A stretch of 64,000 bases of DNA, from assembly GCF_029227915.1 (NCBI RefSeq), contig NC_079876.1, positions 25,384,328-25,448,327 of the forward strand. Direction: 5' to 3'. Under the pieces are notes generated by a model. That model did no database searches. It saw nothing but the letters and a program-made list of their open reading frames with translations, and had not been told where the DNA came from. Each line of letters starts with the position of its first letter. Position 1 is the stretch's first letter. The translations under genes and the position numbers were made by a program. Origin of the DNA: Hydractinia symbiolongicarpus. Taxonomy: Eukaryota; Cnidaria; Hydrozoa; Anthoathecata; Hydractiniidae. This document shows, one piece after another, positions 50,326 to 63,339 of this stretch.

Positions 50326-51199
50326 CTTTCTAAACACGAGTAAGGTAATAGGGTAGGTTTTGAAAGCTACAAAACAACCATCAATGTAAATGGCTCTTTC
50401 CGTTAGCATGAATAAGGTACTGAAATTGGAACCCACAAGAAAATCTTTAACGGGATAGTCTGTGAAATTTTCTAGAAGATTATATTCTTTGCAGCCACAT
50501 GGACATACATGTGCAGATTATATTCTTCAATTTCTGTTCTTATTTATTATGAAAATATCTTTATCATTACCTTACGATCTTTATTCCATGGAATTTAATG
50601 TGTTGGATGTTTTGTTGTTCTTTTCAAAATATAGCTAATTGTGAATTAAATTATAAGAAAAAAACATTTACTAAAAGTCAAAAGCTAAAGCAACAAGTTT
50701 TTTTGATCGCAACAATAGAGTTATCATTAACATTAAAACGGAAGTGAGAGTGACATGCTGCTGATAAAACCGAGTATTCATTAATTAACTAATTAAAAAT
50801 GAATGACGATATTTTAGTTAAGATGTGGAGGGGCTGGGTATGCGTAGAAATTTAAATCGGTAACGTCAAGCATACATTAAAGGTTAAGCACGCTTTTACA
50901 TTTACCAATTAGTCTCTCTTGAAAGCTTGTTGCTAATTTAATTTCACTTAATTGCAATAAAAATGGAATTTGTGAATGCCAACATAATTTCTAGTAAAAC
51001 TTGGCCGCACGATAGTTAATGGTTAATAAATAAAGGAAAACTCATCTATCATATTATTAAGTCGCTTAAGATTTGAATAGTTCGTCAAGGCTAACTTTTA
51101 TTGAACCATATGAAAACTATACATATAGAACTATGCAAGCAAGCTTGTTCTAAGATGTCTTCTACTTTGTAGGATTAGCACTGTGCATTGCCAGCATGA

Positions 51200-51420
51200 G
51201 TGTTCGCTAAGAACACGTTTACTACCAAGCACTGTGCATAGCTCTGTCCTATGCATTATGCTAGTGACACGTAGTACGATTGCCTGTGGCCTAGTTCGTG
51301 TAACTGGTTACAATACTGTTAACTACGAATTAAGAGTTTCGCGATTCAAACCCCAAACTACTCCTGCTGATAAGCTGTGATAAAGCGAATCAAGCTGGTC
51401 CTGGGATGTGTTTACATAAT
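51200..51420. repeat. Possible tRNA-derived SINE remnant
   Basis: The stretch ggcctagttcgtgtaactgg ... cgcgattcaaaccccaaact has an A-box-like start and a B-box-like gattcaaacccc about 55 bases on. Pairing of an acceptor stem is not convincing. Low confidence. Confidence 0.25.
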
Positions 51421-51454
51421 TCATGTTTAAATTACATACTTTTTATTCGTATTA

Positions 51455-52150
51455 GTATTATTCCCCCGATTCAAGGAGGGAGGGAGGGGATATCCCTACC
51501 CCGAGATTTTCGGTCTTAGGCTTCTAATTGTCTCACAGAATCCCTGTTAGATTGGCAGTAACTGCGTATTTGATCTATACGACGTTGATTTATGAAAAAA
51601 AACTAAAATTACATTACCAATTACGATCATCATCAAAATACAGCAGATTTAAGAAAAAAGATATTTTTCTTTTTTCCGCTGACAACATAAAATTCCGGTG
51701 ATTATTACTACAGGATCCTTATGTAATATTTCTATTTATTTGCGCCCTTCCTACACTCTTTTAACACCCAACCGCAGTACTTTTTACGCTTCTTGTAACG
51801 CCACAGCACACAATATACCGTCAAATACACCAAATGCACCAAAACAAGTTTTATTTTTTTACATCTAAACATTTTGATGTCTAAGTGTGAGTAAGCATTC
51901 ATATTTTAAAAAAAGAAAAATTTCAACCCGTTTCGTTGCATTAGCACTGCAATTAACATGAATGGAAGCTTTTCTTAAGCTTCATTATGACGACACAGAA
52001 AACGTGCTAACATTAGCAAAGATTAGTGCTGTCATTTTGTTCAAAGTTTGACTCAATTTGCACCAGTCTGTTCAAAATTATGAAGGCGGGGAATCTCCCC
52101 CCTCTCCCGCGGTCATAGTATGTTACAATATCCCGGAGCAAATAGTGTTA
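51455..52150. mobile_element. Degraded third copy of the 11591-12304 MITE
   Basis: Same orientation as the reference copy. The right part aligns well: gacgacacagaaaacgtgct, gctgtcattttgttc, a short C/G-rich block (ctcccccctctcccgcggtc), then atagtatgtt and cccggagcaaatagtgttaa. The left end (ttattcccccgattcaagga and the g-rich run after it) is only a plausible match. The G/C homopolymer block is much shorter here than in the 11.6-kb copy. Confidence 0.55.
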
Positions 52151-52154
52151 ATGA

Positions 52155-55100
52155 ACCACGATACCACGTCTTGCTGAAAGATTATAAAAGAGAGCAGTCA
52201 TTGCTACGATACCGCGCAGATAAGTGTAAAGATGACCTAGCGACCTCATTATTATATACAATGAAGTAAAAGTTTTACTGGCCTATACTGAGATTTCACA
52301 ATGAAGATTTAGAAAAAAAAGCGAATGTTTTATTCATTGCGATTGAGCTGATGAGTAGTACCACAAAACGATGATGAATTATAATTTATAACAATTTCTT
52401 CTTTAAAGGAGTTTTAGAGCATAGATCATGTAGAAATTAAAATCGGTCAGAATTTATCCTTAAGTAAAGGATCAAAATACTTCCTTGTGAAATTTTTCCC
52501 TGGCGAAATTATTTAAAAAACCCTATAGCCTTTCTTGCGTGTAGCTCTTAATCATTTCAAAAATGTATTTCTCTGGATTGATTGACTACAATTCCAGACA
52601 TTTATTTATGTGAAAGGCTGTTTTTTTATTTTATTTTTTTCCGAAATGGCAAAGCGGCATCATTCAACCCATACTTCGCATCCAGTAGTCTGCAATTTTA
52701 CTTTGACAGAAGTGTAGGCCGAGTAACCAAAGTGGAAAATGTTTAACCTGCACTCTTTGCAATGTCCGCCATTAAGGAAACAACTCACTCCATGACCCGA
52801 AAAAGATCTGTGAGAGGTCCGTAGTGCGTGTTACTTACATAGAAACATCATTACCAATAAAATCAGCAAAATTTTAAATTATTAGTTTTAGGGAGCTATA
52901 AATGTAAATACTTGTGTAGAATTTAACTCATGTAAAGTACCTAACCAAAAATAGAACTTTCATCCTGATAAACTAATTTTTAATGAATGAGTTAAAGAAT
53001 AAGGAGAAATGCAAACTACGGTAGAAAACGAACCAACTCGTTTCAAGAAATAAATCCCCTTCGTAATTACTAATGATAAAAACCACTAATCAATTTGAAC
53101 ATTTTTTTCCTTATTTTTATTACTAATAATTAAGGAAACAGAAAAAACCACGGATAAAATTTTGATATAGTAATCGAGTTTCAATTTCCTATTTAATACG
53201 AAACCAGACATTCATTAATATATCATTGCTAACGCACTGTCTGATAAATTTAACCGCAATATCCGAGTAACAAAAAAAAATATTACTTACAGAAAACTCT
53301 GTCCTGTTTAAAAATTATGGCTATTAGATTACTAAAAGCAATCTTGAATTTTATTATAATTAAGAGGCTGCAAAACGAGGCATGCGACAAAATGCGTGTC
53401 AAATTACCAAAAGCCTACTGATTTATGCTAGTCGCAATATCAGTGAGAGTTTGGCCTCACTTACTGTGTTTCCATTTTTAAACTGTAACTTTAACTGGTG
53501 GAAGTTTTTGTGTTTCCGTGGCTTAATATACGTGATGTATGAATTGTTTAATGCTGATAAAAATGCTTGAAATAATGACCGCTTTTCAGGCATTTTTGAA
53601 AATATGAAAGCATCAAATAGTCAATACGCCACATCTGGTAGGCTTTTAGAGGGTTGCCTTCTGAATATGTAACCAAGGTGATTTAGTGTTGTTTTTTTTT
53701 CACTCATTCGCGTGTTTAAAACATGGAAATTACACATAAGCATTCATGCAAGGCTCCAGAAAACCAGGAAACTTAGAAATAAATATGTGCTGACGTCGGC
53801 AAATGTTGGTACAACGCGCGAAGCTAATATACAAATAAGGCACGTGAATACTTGGGGTGAGCGAACCTATCTGAACATATATATTTCAAGAGGAAAACAC
53901 TTTTTAATGTGGAGGGTGGATAACTACCTTAAATGTTGATGAAGTGTTGAAGGTTAAAGTTGACATTCTATTATCAATCTAAGACGTCAACCCTAGAAAA
54001 GCTGTCCCTTAAAACCGGGAAGTTTATAATATGTGGCTTTCGAATCCCACTCTGTGTATAACCTTAATTAAGGATTCAAAGGTAGTACACACCAAGAGAG
54101 AAGTTTCAATTAACCGATGAATATACTTCGGATTTTTATTTTTGGTCGACATTTGTTGTCTGATTTTGTTAAAATCAATTAACATCACAAGACGATTAAT
54201 TTTAGATATACGAAGGAATTCACTACTTTTAGTAAATAATCCTCATCAATCTACCGCCTTACCAATTGCCATGCTCTTAAAACATAAACATAGTATAAGC
54301 AATAAAGGTAATAACGCTAAACAAAATTACTTTGCCTTGCCTTGCCTTGCTACAGAGTTGCGCAATTTATAATGTAATTATACTCCTAAATTACTTAGAA
54401 TGGTTCACTAATTGCTGAAGATCGCCCTGGTAGCCATGACTATATACACAGCAAGTATAGTAACATACATTTGATGAAAAAGACCCAGCCCACCCAGAAA
54501 AGGATAGAAATTAGTAACACACAGGACAATTCCTATGATAAAACGAATTTCACGCGACAGCAAAACTACCTATGACTTTCTCGTAACATATTGAAAAGTG
54601 AACGTGTATGAAAAGGTATGCAAGATGAGCGCAGAGAACACACGGTCTCAAAGGAACATATAACTAAAAATAGTACTTAAGACTAGTTGTTAGCCTGTGG
54701 AAAATATTTCAATTTTTTAATTTTTATTTTTAAATTCGCACGTTGTAGATCTTTCACACATTGTTATTCCGTGCACCTTGTTTGTATTTAAGCATGAAGT
54801 ACTAAAATAACTTAGCGGTAGTCAAGTGGTCCCTGGAAAAATCCGCATTAAGTAGCAAAGTATAAAACTACACGTCTTTTGGCTGACATTTAGAAATTTA
54901 AGAGCTATCTTTTTATTCTATAGGAACATTTATTTTTTGTATGATTTCGCATGTTCAGATAAAAATATCACCCAGTTTTCTAACCATGTTTAACTTTAAA
55001 GCGAACCAATTATAAGATTTTAGCTACAAACATAGATTTAAAGTCAACATCCCTGGTGAAGCTTTATTTTTATTCTCTTAAAGGTTTTTTTCAGTGTCTT

Positions 55101-56880
55101 TCTAACTAGGTCTTTATTAGCTCTTTCTAGCTGAATAGTGAAAGTAGCAAAATGTAGTTTGGCTACAACAAAATTCTTAATCATTAATTCTTATGCTAAA
55201 GAAAGTTTTGGAGCTATACACCTTTTATAATTGGCCTGAAAACTTTCTCTACCAAAATAAAATTGCTTAGCAATTTTTCGCTGGACAAGAAAACAGAGGG
55301 CTGTTTTCTGTGTTTTGATTTGAACTGAAGTGGCGATAAAGTGCATTGCGCCTATACGCATGTGCGCCATTGTTTATCAGTACGAAAGGCACAGCCCGTT
55401 ATCAATTTTTGAACTTTTACGGAAACTTATTTCGCAAAAATATTGACCAATTATTTTTGCCATGAAGGGATAACAACGGGTTGTAATCTAGGTTTTTACT
55501 TCCGCTTTTGTTGTAGAAAAGTTTTATTTTTTTAAATATATTAACCCAAAATACTATAATGGTGTGTGCGCTTCACTTACTTTACGACGTACGACATACA
55601 ACATACATGTACTAAAGCGCTCCATTCGCATGTGTTACTCACTTTACGGCTCTTATTAAGCGCTCTACTGGGCGTTCAAGACCAGTCACACCGTTACTTG
55701 TGGCTTAGCGCACGTTTTGACACCCGTCCCCCTTGCTAGTAAGTATATAGTAGTAAAGAAGTATTATTGCTCACCTTTCTCGCGAAAATACATACATAAA
55801 AGTAATTAACGCATAATTTGGATGCGTTTTTCGAAACAAATAGCGAAAATAAAATAGTCAACAAACAAGAAAAAAAAAACACTTACAAACACATCTTAAA
55901 ATATATCGTTCTTCTTAAAAATAATAATAAAATTTTTCGTCGAAATAGGCAACACAATGTTAATTGCATTTAACTTTGTGCGTGCCCGTATTTACAACAA
56001 AGAAACGGTATTTAGGGATCAATAAGAATTAGTTAGCCATGACTTTGTATAAGAAATATACAAAACCTTTCTTAACTGACCTCTTATATCCTCAGGGAAA
56101 GAAAAAACTTATAAGACAATTTGCAATTTGTAGGCAATGTTTATCCTTGTCCCCAGGGTGTCTTGGCCTTCATTACCCTGGCACAGGCTGGTCTCATGAT
56201 ACATGGCACAGACATACTGGACATTTTTTTAATATAAACTTGACCTCCAGGGCAAAATCTACGACAGAGGAAAAAAGTCACGATGTTTTATATTTTTGTA
56301 GATGAAAGCAAAATTGTCATAATAAAACTGATTTCACTTCATTCTTCTGACTTGGCTAAATCGTTTACTATTGTCAAAAGGTCAAACAACTTATTTAATG
56401 GCATCATTTTTTATGCGAAGACTTACCACTGTTTTTAGCTGTAAAGAAAGCATAAATTTTCCTCTCAATATGAACAACAATTTTCCCCATTTTTAAGGAT
56501 AAGTTGCATTTATGCTGCTAAAATATTTGAAGTATTAAAACTGTATTCCTGTCAGGCTTAAAATGTAAACTTTTTTGGTCTCAATTAACATGTATATTAA
56601 AAATCAAGTTCAGTGGGCCTGGATAGGGTATCAAATAAGTTCATTATGTTTACGTACTATTTACGTGTTTAGACAACAAAGATTTTCTCAGAAATATGAT
56701 GGATAATTAAATTACCCCACTGAGACAAGGTTAAAGACAACACAGCCTGCTTGTCACCAAAACCTTGATAAAAAGAAAGTTAGATATTGATTTGCAACAT
56801 TGGGTGGACTCAAGAAGTAGAATAGCTCATCATCAACAAAATAAGAACATCTTCAGGCTTAAATCATTACATTCAAAACT
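52155..56880. other. No supportable gene
   Basis: Open frames are below 90 aa and unrecognised, including 56039-56305, whose middle is a G/C-rich ccccaggg...ccctgg palindromic stretch. A fragment of the 27.5-kb small repeat family lies at 54683-54705. Nothing else can be supported. Confidence 0.4.
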
Positions 56881-56889
56881 AAGAACAAC

Positions 56890-57200
56890 CTAAGTGCATG
56901 GGTAACTAGGGACCTCCTCAGACCAAATTTAGGCCAATGTTCCAAAGCTTAGTCAACTCACCCGGTTCGGAACTAACGGGTGGATGACGTCATCAAAAAA
57001 CTTTAAAGCACAAGAACCTTTACATTTTTTAGTCAGCGTTCAAGATCTATACGATGAAGGCAACAGGTATAGAAATTTCTGATGCAGTACCCTTATATCT
57101 TCTTATACGTTCGTTAAAAGCACACGGTTCTATACATTTTCTTCTCCAGCGTTTTAAGCTCTACACCACGGAGGCAACACGTGAACAAATTTGCTACAAG
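56890..57200. repeat. Dispersed repeat, partner of the 30205-30905 insertion
   Basis: Shares gggtaactagggacc, aacgggtggatgacgtcatc, gatctatacgatgaa, cccttatatcttcttatacg and a further ctctacac...gaggcaacac part with 30430-30800. Boundaries are not defined. Confidence 0.55.
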
Positions 57201-57704
57201 GCAGTTTTTGACTTTTAACTAATTTTCTGAGAATGAGAATACTGCGATTTTTTTTATTTCTTTTAAACACAATATCTCAAGTTTGAGTAATGCTTACACC
57301 TTCAAATTTTTACTGCGTGTTTTTTTGCATGCAGTACTAGTGAATAAATGGCAATCAAGCCATTTTCTTGAGAATTTCAGTTAGATTACTTTAACAGAAG
57401 CAAACTAAGCATATGCAAAAATGGGTGAAGTTATTTACAACATAAGTCTGCAAAAAATCATGGCAAGCCAAAGCATCATCATCATAAGAAATAAGAAAAT
57501 GACTTATGGTATATGTGACTGATCCCTATGACGTCATCAAATTATTTTTTTCTAAAATGAGTTTGCATTGCAAACTTGTGCAACTGCACTAAGTTACATC
57601 ACATAAGCAGAATTTGTTCCGCAAATAAGATATTACACGATACCAAAAAACCCAGCTTTTGTAAGGTTTATTGTCTAAACCACCTTTAAAACATACGTAC
57701 GGTA

Positions 57705-57900
57705 AAAACAGGGGCGTGACCCTGGGGTTATGGTGTTCGATTCATAACCACAAGGTCCGTGGTTCTGTCCACAGCGCGGGCATGTTTAGCAAGTCACGGG
57801 TCAACCCATGCATTGAGAGGGAAATTGGTTAGGTAATGCCGGTGTATACCTAACATTGATAACAGCGTTCCCAACACTGGAGTATATCCTATCCTATGCG
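57705..57900 (+). repeat. tRNA-derived SINE-like repeat
   Basis: The sequence gggttatggtgttcgattca, then taaccacaaggtccgtggtt and ctgtccacagcgcgg, has the A-box/B-box arrangement of a tRNA head (B box ggttctgtcc, CAT at the anticodon position). It lacks a proper acceptor stem and is followed by a non-tRNA body. It is read as a SINE, not a functional tRNA. Confidence 0.45.
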
Positions 57901-57904
57901 GAGC

Positions 57905-59595
57905 ATCTTATAGACAACCGTTTAAAACAACATCATCTAAGCCAACATTAATTACCAAATCCTATTGGGTAAAACTGTGGAAAAATCAAAAACCTGTTTT
58001 CGTTGTCAGTAGTTTTTCCCTTTTTTCTTTTGGGTACAAAAATTAATTCCTGGATTTTGACTTGACGCAGATAAACTCAATTTTTTCTTGGATTTAGAAA
58101 TATATAATAAGAATTGACCAATACAAAGCAGATTCAATCTCCTACACATTCTGATATCGAAAAAAGTCTCGCCTAGTATTTCGTTATTCTTTTTGAAAAG
58201 GAATAGCGCCAGAGAATTAGCCTTGAAATAATTCACTAAACGTTTGTGTTGGAAGGTTTGAGCTGTAGTGTGAAAAAATTGGTCAACTGAAGAACAAACT
58301 TGTTCTAATTGTGTTAAGCACTTTGCATTCATCCGTGTTTTTTATATTTTTATTACTAAATTAATTTTTCTTACAGTATTTTTTTGAAATTCTTATATGA
58401 TTCTTATATTATTTATGTAAAAAGAGCAAAAAAATAAATAAATGATTCAAAGTTAACAAGGCCAGCGGCAGGAGAATGTTTTAAAGTACAACTTTAGCTG
58501 AGAAATTAAAGCTGTTACAAAAATTTTAGTTATATTACGAATGAAGCAGTATTCCTTATATTAAAATGAAATACTTTATTTCTTGCTCATACGAAATGAT
58601 AATTGAAGTTAAACAATATTTTTGTCTTACGAGATAAATGGACGAAAATTAAACTAAATTAGAAAAAGTATATTCTTAACACAATGGCACGAAAAGCCAA
58701 AGAGTTAAAATAATACGAAAAAAGTATTTTTACCAACGTCTATTTCAAGAAATAAATAGCCACCTATGTCGAAGGGTAAGTAATCTTGCAAAAAAATCCT
58801 TAAATGACAATGAAAATAATCGTGATTTCATTACGGCGTTAAAAAAACTTAGTTTCAAGTCCAATTTCTCAACAAGACGTCCCTGAACATAGGTAGAAAC
58901 TGCCATACTCTGCCGTTCCATTTATGTAACTTTTTATATTTTTTTAATACATAAAATTTAAAATTCACAGCTGTTCTCTACTGGGAGTAAATAAACTGCT
59001 GGATTAAATTCCATTCATTTTATCTTTTGTTCAAAAAGGGTGAAAATAATGCAAAATCATAATTTCCTGAATAAGAATTGAGTTTGCAATGTTTGGCTTT
59101 GGTGAACTGAATGCTTGGCTACATAAAATTCATTACAAGAACACAACAGGGAGAATATTCGAGACTTATTAAAAACTATAAATTCTACAAATTTTTGTGC
59201 AAGAAATGAACAAAAGGAAAACATTTAACTCCCAGCTACTTATTTGATTAAGCAAGTAACCTTTTTTCCTCAAAGATAAATAAAAAATGTCAAATTATGA
59301 TATGTCAATATTGTAAAATTTCTTTGCCGCCAAGCCGGTAACCAATATTAAAATCTCGGCCCCTTTCCTTCTTAAACTGTACCTAAGGTATGTTTAGGTT
59401 TAAGATTACGTTCGATGTGGAAGAATATTCTAAACATACCGCCTGGTAATTGAGGTAATTTATAGAATTATCCTGAATTTTCAAAATAAGCGATTGACCA
59501 ATTAAAATTTTAATTCGGGTTCTCCGTGCTAAATAATTAATCAAAAATAGCCAGCAAGATGTTTTTTTTGCATAAAAAGAGACAAAGTTGTATTG
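57905..59595. other. No supportable gene
   Basis: AT-rich sequence with frames up to 108 aa (58006-58332 minus) that show no recognisable domain. Confidence 0.4.
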
Positions 59596-59599
59596 AATC

Positions 59600-60020
59600 A
59601 TTTTTCATGAGAGCTCACGGCTGTTTTCGCGACCATCATCAGTAAATACAATATATACATAAAATTACGAGTTGATACACAACTAGTTATAAATAAACTA
59701 ACCATATATGGTAATAAATCTTCTGAGACGAATAATTACAATTTATCAAAAATAAGTACTGGAGATGATGAAATGTGCTTGTTATGTGCAGGTTTGTCCC
59801 TATAGATCTTCAAGCTCTCCTTAATTTTTAAAAGAAAGTTATTGTGAGCCGATGTGATGACACTAAAATCGTTAAGGGAAGCTAAACCACAGAAAAAAGG
59901 GTGTTTCTTGACGGCAGATAACTGAACACTTTGAACAGGCTTACCGGTCACCGCGTAAATTCCCACATGTTCAGAAACGATTTTGCCTCTTTTTATAGAT
60001 GTTTTTGCTAGAAAAATCAA
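59600..60020 (-). pseudogene. Penelope-like element: GIY-YIG protein C-terminus and 3' tail
   Basis: The minus-strand frame 60020-59736 (94 aa) reads SEHVGIYAVTGKPVQS, then LSAVKKHPFFCG, then NDFSVITSAHNNFLLKIKES and LKIYRDKPAHNKHISSSPV. It matches the usual end of GIY-YIG endonuclease domains in retroelement polyproteins: SEH-G-x-x-x-LTGK, SAV-x-H-x-x-x-CG, DFS-V, L-x-IKESL-I-x-RDKP-LN-x-x-ISS-PL-LFD. About 100 bases after the stop, gatggtcgcgaaaacagccg resembles the hairpin-like 3' tail of Penelope-like elements. The catalytic N-terminal half of the domain is missing upstream, so it is a 5'-truncated copy. It is of a different lineage from the 10.5-kb copy. Confidence 0.68.
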
Positions 60021-60714
60021 ATAATGCTGTGTGGGAACATAACTTATATTTTTAGAATATTATAAAGGCGGGACAAGCAACAATTGACGTCACTGGTGCA
60101 TGAAACACCAGATAAAAGATTAAAAAAATAATTCCGTTTGAAGTAATTCAAACATCTTCCCCTTTTAATTTCAGATAATCAGTTATGATAAATTATTATT
60201 TTATCCACTCGAGCGATGTTTTGTTAATTATTCAGACGTAAATCTGTCCAAAATTATTTTTACGTCATTCGAAACGAGAAAATAAAATTACACTTTAACT
60301 TCTCTTTTGTGTAGTTTACTTCCTTAACCTGTCATTTTATCAAAGTCTCAATCTATATTCAAATCAACTGTTGCATCTTAAGCACAAAATGGCGTCAATA
60401 GTCGCACATGGACGCAACAATATCGACAAGCGTCGCGTTATTATTTAAACCATTTCTCTTTTCACTGGCTTTAGAATGCAGTTGATACGCTGATAAGTTG
60501 CGGCGTAACGTAATGTTTTGATTTTGCATCGAGAAGTAACGTAACAGGCTAACGTCCTTGGGGATTCCATCCTAACGGTTGGCTCTTCCTCCTGTCCGAC
60601 TGTAACTATGTTACAATACCGCTGCAGATACGTCTAGTATTGTTCTAACTTGCTTGCCTGCCACAAAAGCCGGTTAGCAGTCAGTAGACGGCACCAAATG
60701 ATCCAACAACAATA

Positions 60715-60800
60715 CATTCAAAGTGCACCGGAGTGGGGACTCGAACCTGAAACCTTATGAGTACCAACCGAATGCGCTAACACCACAACAACAACATTGG
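60715..60800 (-). repeat. tRNA-like sequence, probably a SINE head
   Basis: In reverse complement the sequence gtggtgttagcgcattcggt, tggtactcataaggtttcag and gttcgagtccccactcc carries good A and B boxes (GGTTCGAGTCC) and a CAT at the anticodon position. T-stem and acceptor pairing are imperfect, so I do not call a functional tRNA. Confidence 0.4.
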
Positions 60801-61819
60801 ACATGCGCACACACATGCACAGGCAAAAAAAAATCGCGACGATCGAAAATATTAGGTAAATATTAGTTAGTTACGATGCATTTTCAATCTTAAATCCTAA
60901 AATCTATAAGCGTAAAAGTCAATTTAGCCTATGTGTTCCTTCTTTTCTTGCCTTTTAGAATGCGCGCATATACTATCTTTGTAAAAATTCGAAATTTATT
61001 TGTAGAATTCTGATACATACTGAGTTTTTGTATTTATCACCTAGGTGTCAAAGATTTATTTCCTATGCCTTCCTTATATCTTTGAGAAAACTGATAAAAA
61101 GTAACATATGATAAAAAACGCTAAACTTCCATAAGAATTGTACCTTATTAAGCTGAATCATTATCCAATCGTCATTTAATTCGCCCGTTGTAAAATCTTT
61201 TATTTTCGGTATTAATACACTTTTACCGTCGCCTTGTTATTTTCTCTTATGGTTTTAAAACAAAGGAGAAAATGACTCAGGAATTTTTATAAGCAGATTG
61301 GAAGCGGAGAATAATCTTCACAATGAACAAAATATTATATCATATAAATAAGTTATGAGTATTTTAAACGTTTTTTCACAAACAGAAGACCTGAGATAAA
61401 AAAAATGAACTTCACTAAACAATAAGTGGAAATGTTGCGTGAAAGTTATTTAAAAGAAGAAAAGCATAGAAATGGGAGAACAGATTTGTTTTTAAAATGA
61501 TGCAACTCTAATAGATAAAAGTTTGACAAAAGTAAAAGAAAAAAGCGCAACTTTTATTCAGGTAACCGTTACAGGAACATCATAAAAACTTGATTTGTTG
61601 GTGTTTGTACGTGTTTATAGTTTGAACAGGTTTTAAAAATAATATTCTTTTAACTGAAGCAGCCAAAATGATGTTTTCCAGTAGGTCAGTCCCAAACTAA
61701 AGTTTTTTGGAACGAAATTTTTATATCCATTTATAGTCTAATTTTTTTGTAGTGAAGTTAAAAAATTCGCAATTCAACTCTATTCCTTCTAGAATGATTT
61801 TCAGGGTCAAAACTTTTCT

Positions 61820-61970
61820 TAAATTTAGAAATTCCCTACACGATTATTTAAAAACATATTGTACTAGGACTTGTTTACTTGAAAATGATCGTCGAACAAC
61901 CGAAACGTCGTAAAGTGTAATGAATATTACTTGTTTAATTCCCTACACGACTTTTATTTCACGGTGAGTT
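61820..61970 (+). repeat. Penelope-like 3' tail remnant
   Basis: The stretch acttgaaaatgatcgtcgaa plus caaccgaaacgtcgtaaagt is the characteristic ...GA-x-x-x-TCGAAACGTCG tail found after the stop codon of Penelope-like elements. The word aattccctacacga flanks it on both sides (61828 and 61938), as in terminal repeats of this class. No coding sequence remains. Confidence 0.5.
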
Positions 61971-61974
61971 CAAA

Positions 61975-62960
61975 CATTCACTCCGGCAAAGTAATGCGTC
62001 ATATTTTATTTACCTGCCTGTTTTTGTTAGCACGTCAACAGCAATTGCTTTGTTTCAATGTTAATTAAGATGGCTCGTAAATAAACCGTTCATTGTATCA
62101 GTTGCAGGGAAAGTTTTTAAAATTTAGAAAAATTAAAAAAAACAAACAAAGAAACATAAAAAGAGAAAAAGAGAAAAAGAAAAGTCGATTGATTGATTAT
62201 TAATTTTTTATTTTCTTATTTTTTTTTATTTTTCATTTATTGATTGATTGATTTCTATTTACACTATTTTAAAAAGGCCATGAAATTTAATTACAACCTG
62301 AGATATTCTTACCTTCTCATATGTCAGGCTTGAAATTGGTATTATATTTCGGGTATTTGGGTTACTTTACATTACAAATATTTGCGATCCAAGTAATGTA
62401 CAACATTCGCAGAACGTCCACAGTTGATTCTGTAAGAAATATCTACCTTAAAAAATGTCCATGTTTATTGAGGGTTTTCTGCAGTAAAAGAGAAGGCAGA
62501 GAAAGTCAGTAAAATTTCAGCCTTGCTATTGTTCTAATTTTGGTCTTACTTTTCAGTCATTGCAAGCATCAGGTCTGAATAAGATTGTTCTATCAAAAAG
62601 TGTACATGTTTTAGTTGTTTACTTAAGTTTTGGTAACTTAGCTTGTTTTGTTTCGTTTTGTTTATTTTCTTGTTTATTCTCCATGAAGCGCGGATGGTCT
62701 CACTCACCCAGAGAGATGTAATAAATTATTGTATTATTTAAAATTTGATATGTGGCCACGCCAGCTTTGTGCTCATTGGTTCATTGTAATTCGGGGTTTG
62801 CTATGAGGTGGAATGGAATTTTAGGGATTTGCTGTAAAATTTATTTGCGTCTAAGCTCTCGTTTGAGAAAAAACTGAACATGTTTGTTATGTATTTATTT
62901 GCTTGCTTTCCTTCTTTAAACTGCTTTTTATGACGATGTTACTAGGCAACCAGACGCAAC
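61975..62960. other. No supportable gene
   Basis: Includes a low-complexity A/T-rich palindromic stretch at 62125-62255 (gattgattgatt words on both sides). Nothing coding is recognised. Confidence 0.4.
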
Positions 62961-62967
62961 GAACAGT

Positions 62968-63338
62968 ATGTATCAACTCAAAAAGAAGACAGCCAATATT
63001 AAAAAAGATTTCTTCTCACGTTTGTTTGACAACAACAATAACCATGACAATATTTCTGCAACACTAGCTGCCTCTGAAAAGGCGCGAAAAGCAAGTGAGA
63101 CATGTATCGAGGAGGTAAATAAGACGATAAAAGAAACAAAGCATGATGACGGTGCATTGATTCAACGTGTAGATTTGAAACTTGCAAAACTAAAGAAAGA
63201 AGTGGTATGTTGTCGTTTCTTTTGTTTTTTATTTCCTGTTTTGTTTTTTTGACTAAATTTGCTTTGATTGCCAATTATTCGAATTATCTTGCAGCACTGC
63301 TTGGACGAGCTATCGAGCTTTAACACTACGTTTTAACA
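62968..63338 (+). CDS. Possible small coiled-coil protein in two exons (unrecognised)
   Basis: The exon from ATG 62968 reads MYQLKKKTANIKKDFFSRLF, then an Asn-rich NNNNHDN, then a charged helical part (AASEKARKASETCIEEVNKT, and IQRVDLKLAKLKKEV). A good donor, GAAGTG|gtatgt, lies at about 63205. A possible acceptor, tatcttgcag at about 63296, would continue in phase with HCLDELSSFNTTF and a stop at about 63336, giving about 92 aa. The heptad-like spacing of hydrophobic residues and the donor make this more gene-like than its surroundings. I do not recognise a family, and the second exon is speculative; later exons could lie beyond the window. Confidence 0.35.
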
Positions 63339-63339
63339 C

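Larger units (their letters stand above)
46230..50890. repeat. Segmental duplication, unit 3
   Basis: Clear similarity to units 1 and 2 runs from about 47870 (gtcattaaattgtgcaatgt) to about 50890, including the gene, its promoter, and the downstream block with cgttagcatgaataaggtac. Weaker similarity to 25500-25860 extends it back to 46230, directly after the hAT-like element. Alignment outside the gene is poorer than between units 1 and 2, so unit 3 split off earlier or was less homogenised. Confidence 0.6.

Noticed and set aside
60715-60800. Functional initiator or elongator tRNA-Met
   Set aside because: A and B boxes and a CAT anticodon are present, but T-stem and acceptor pairing are too poor; a SINE head is more likely.
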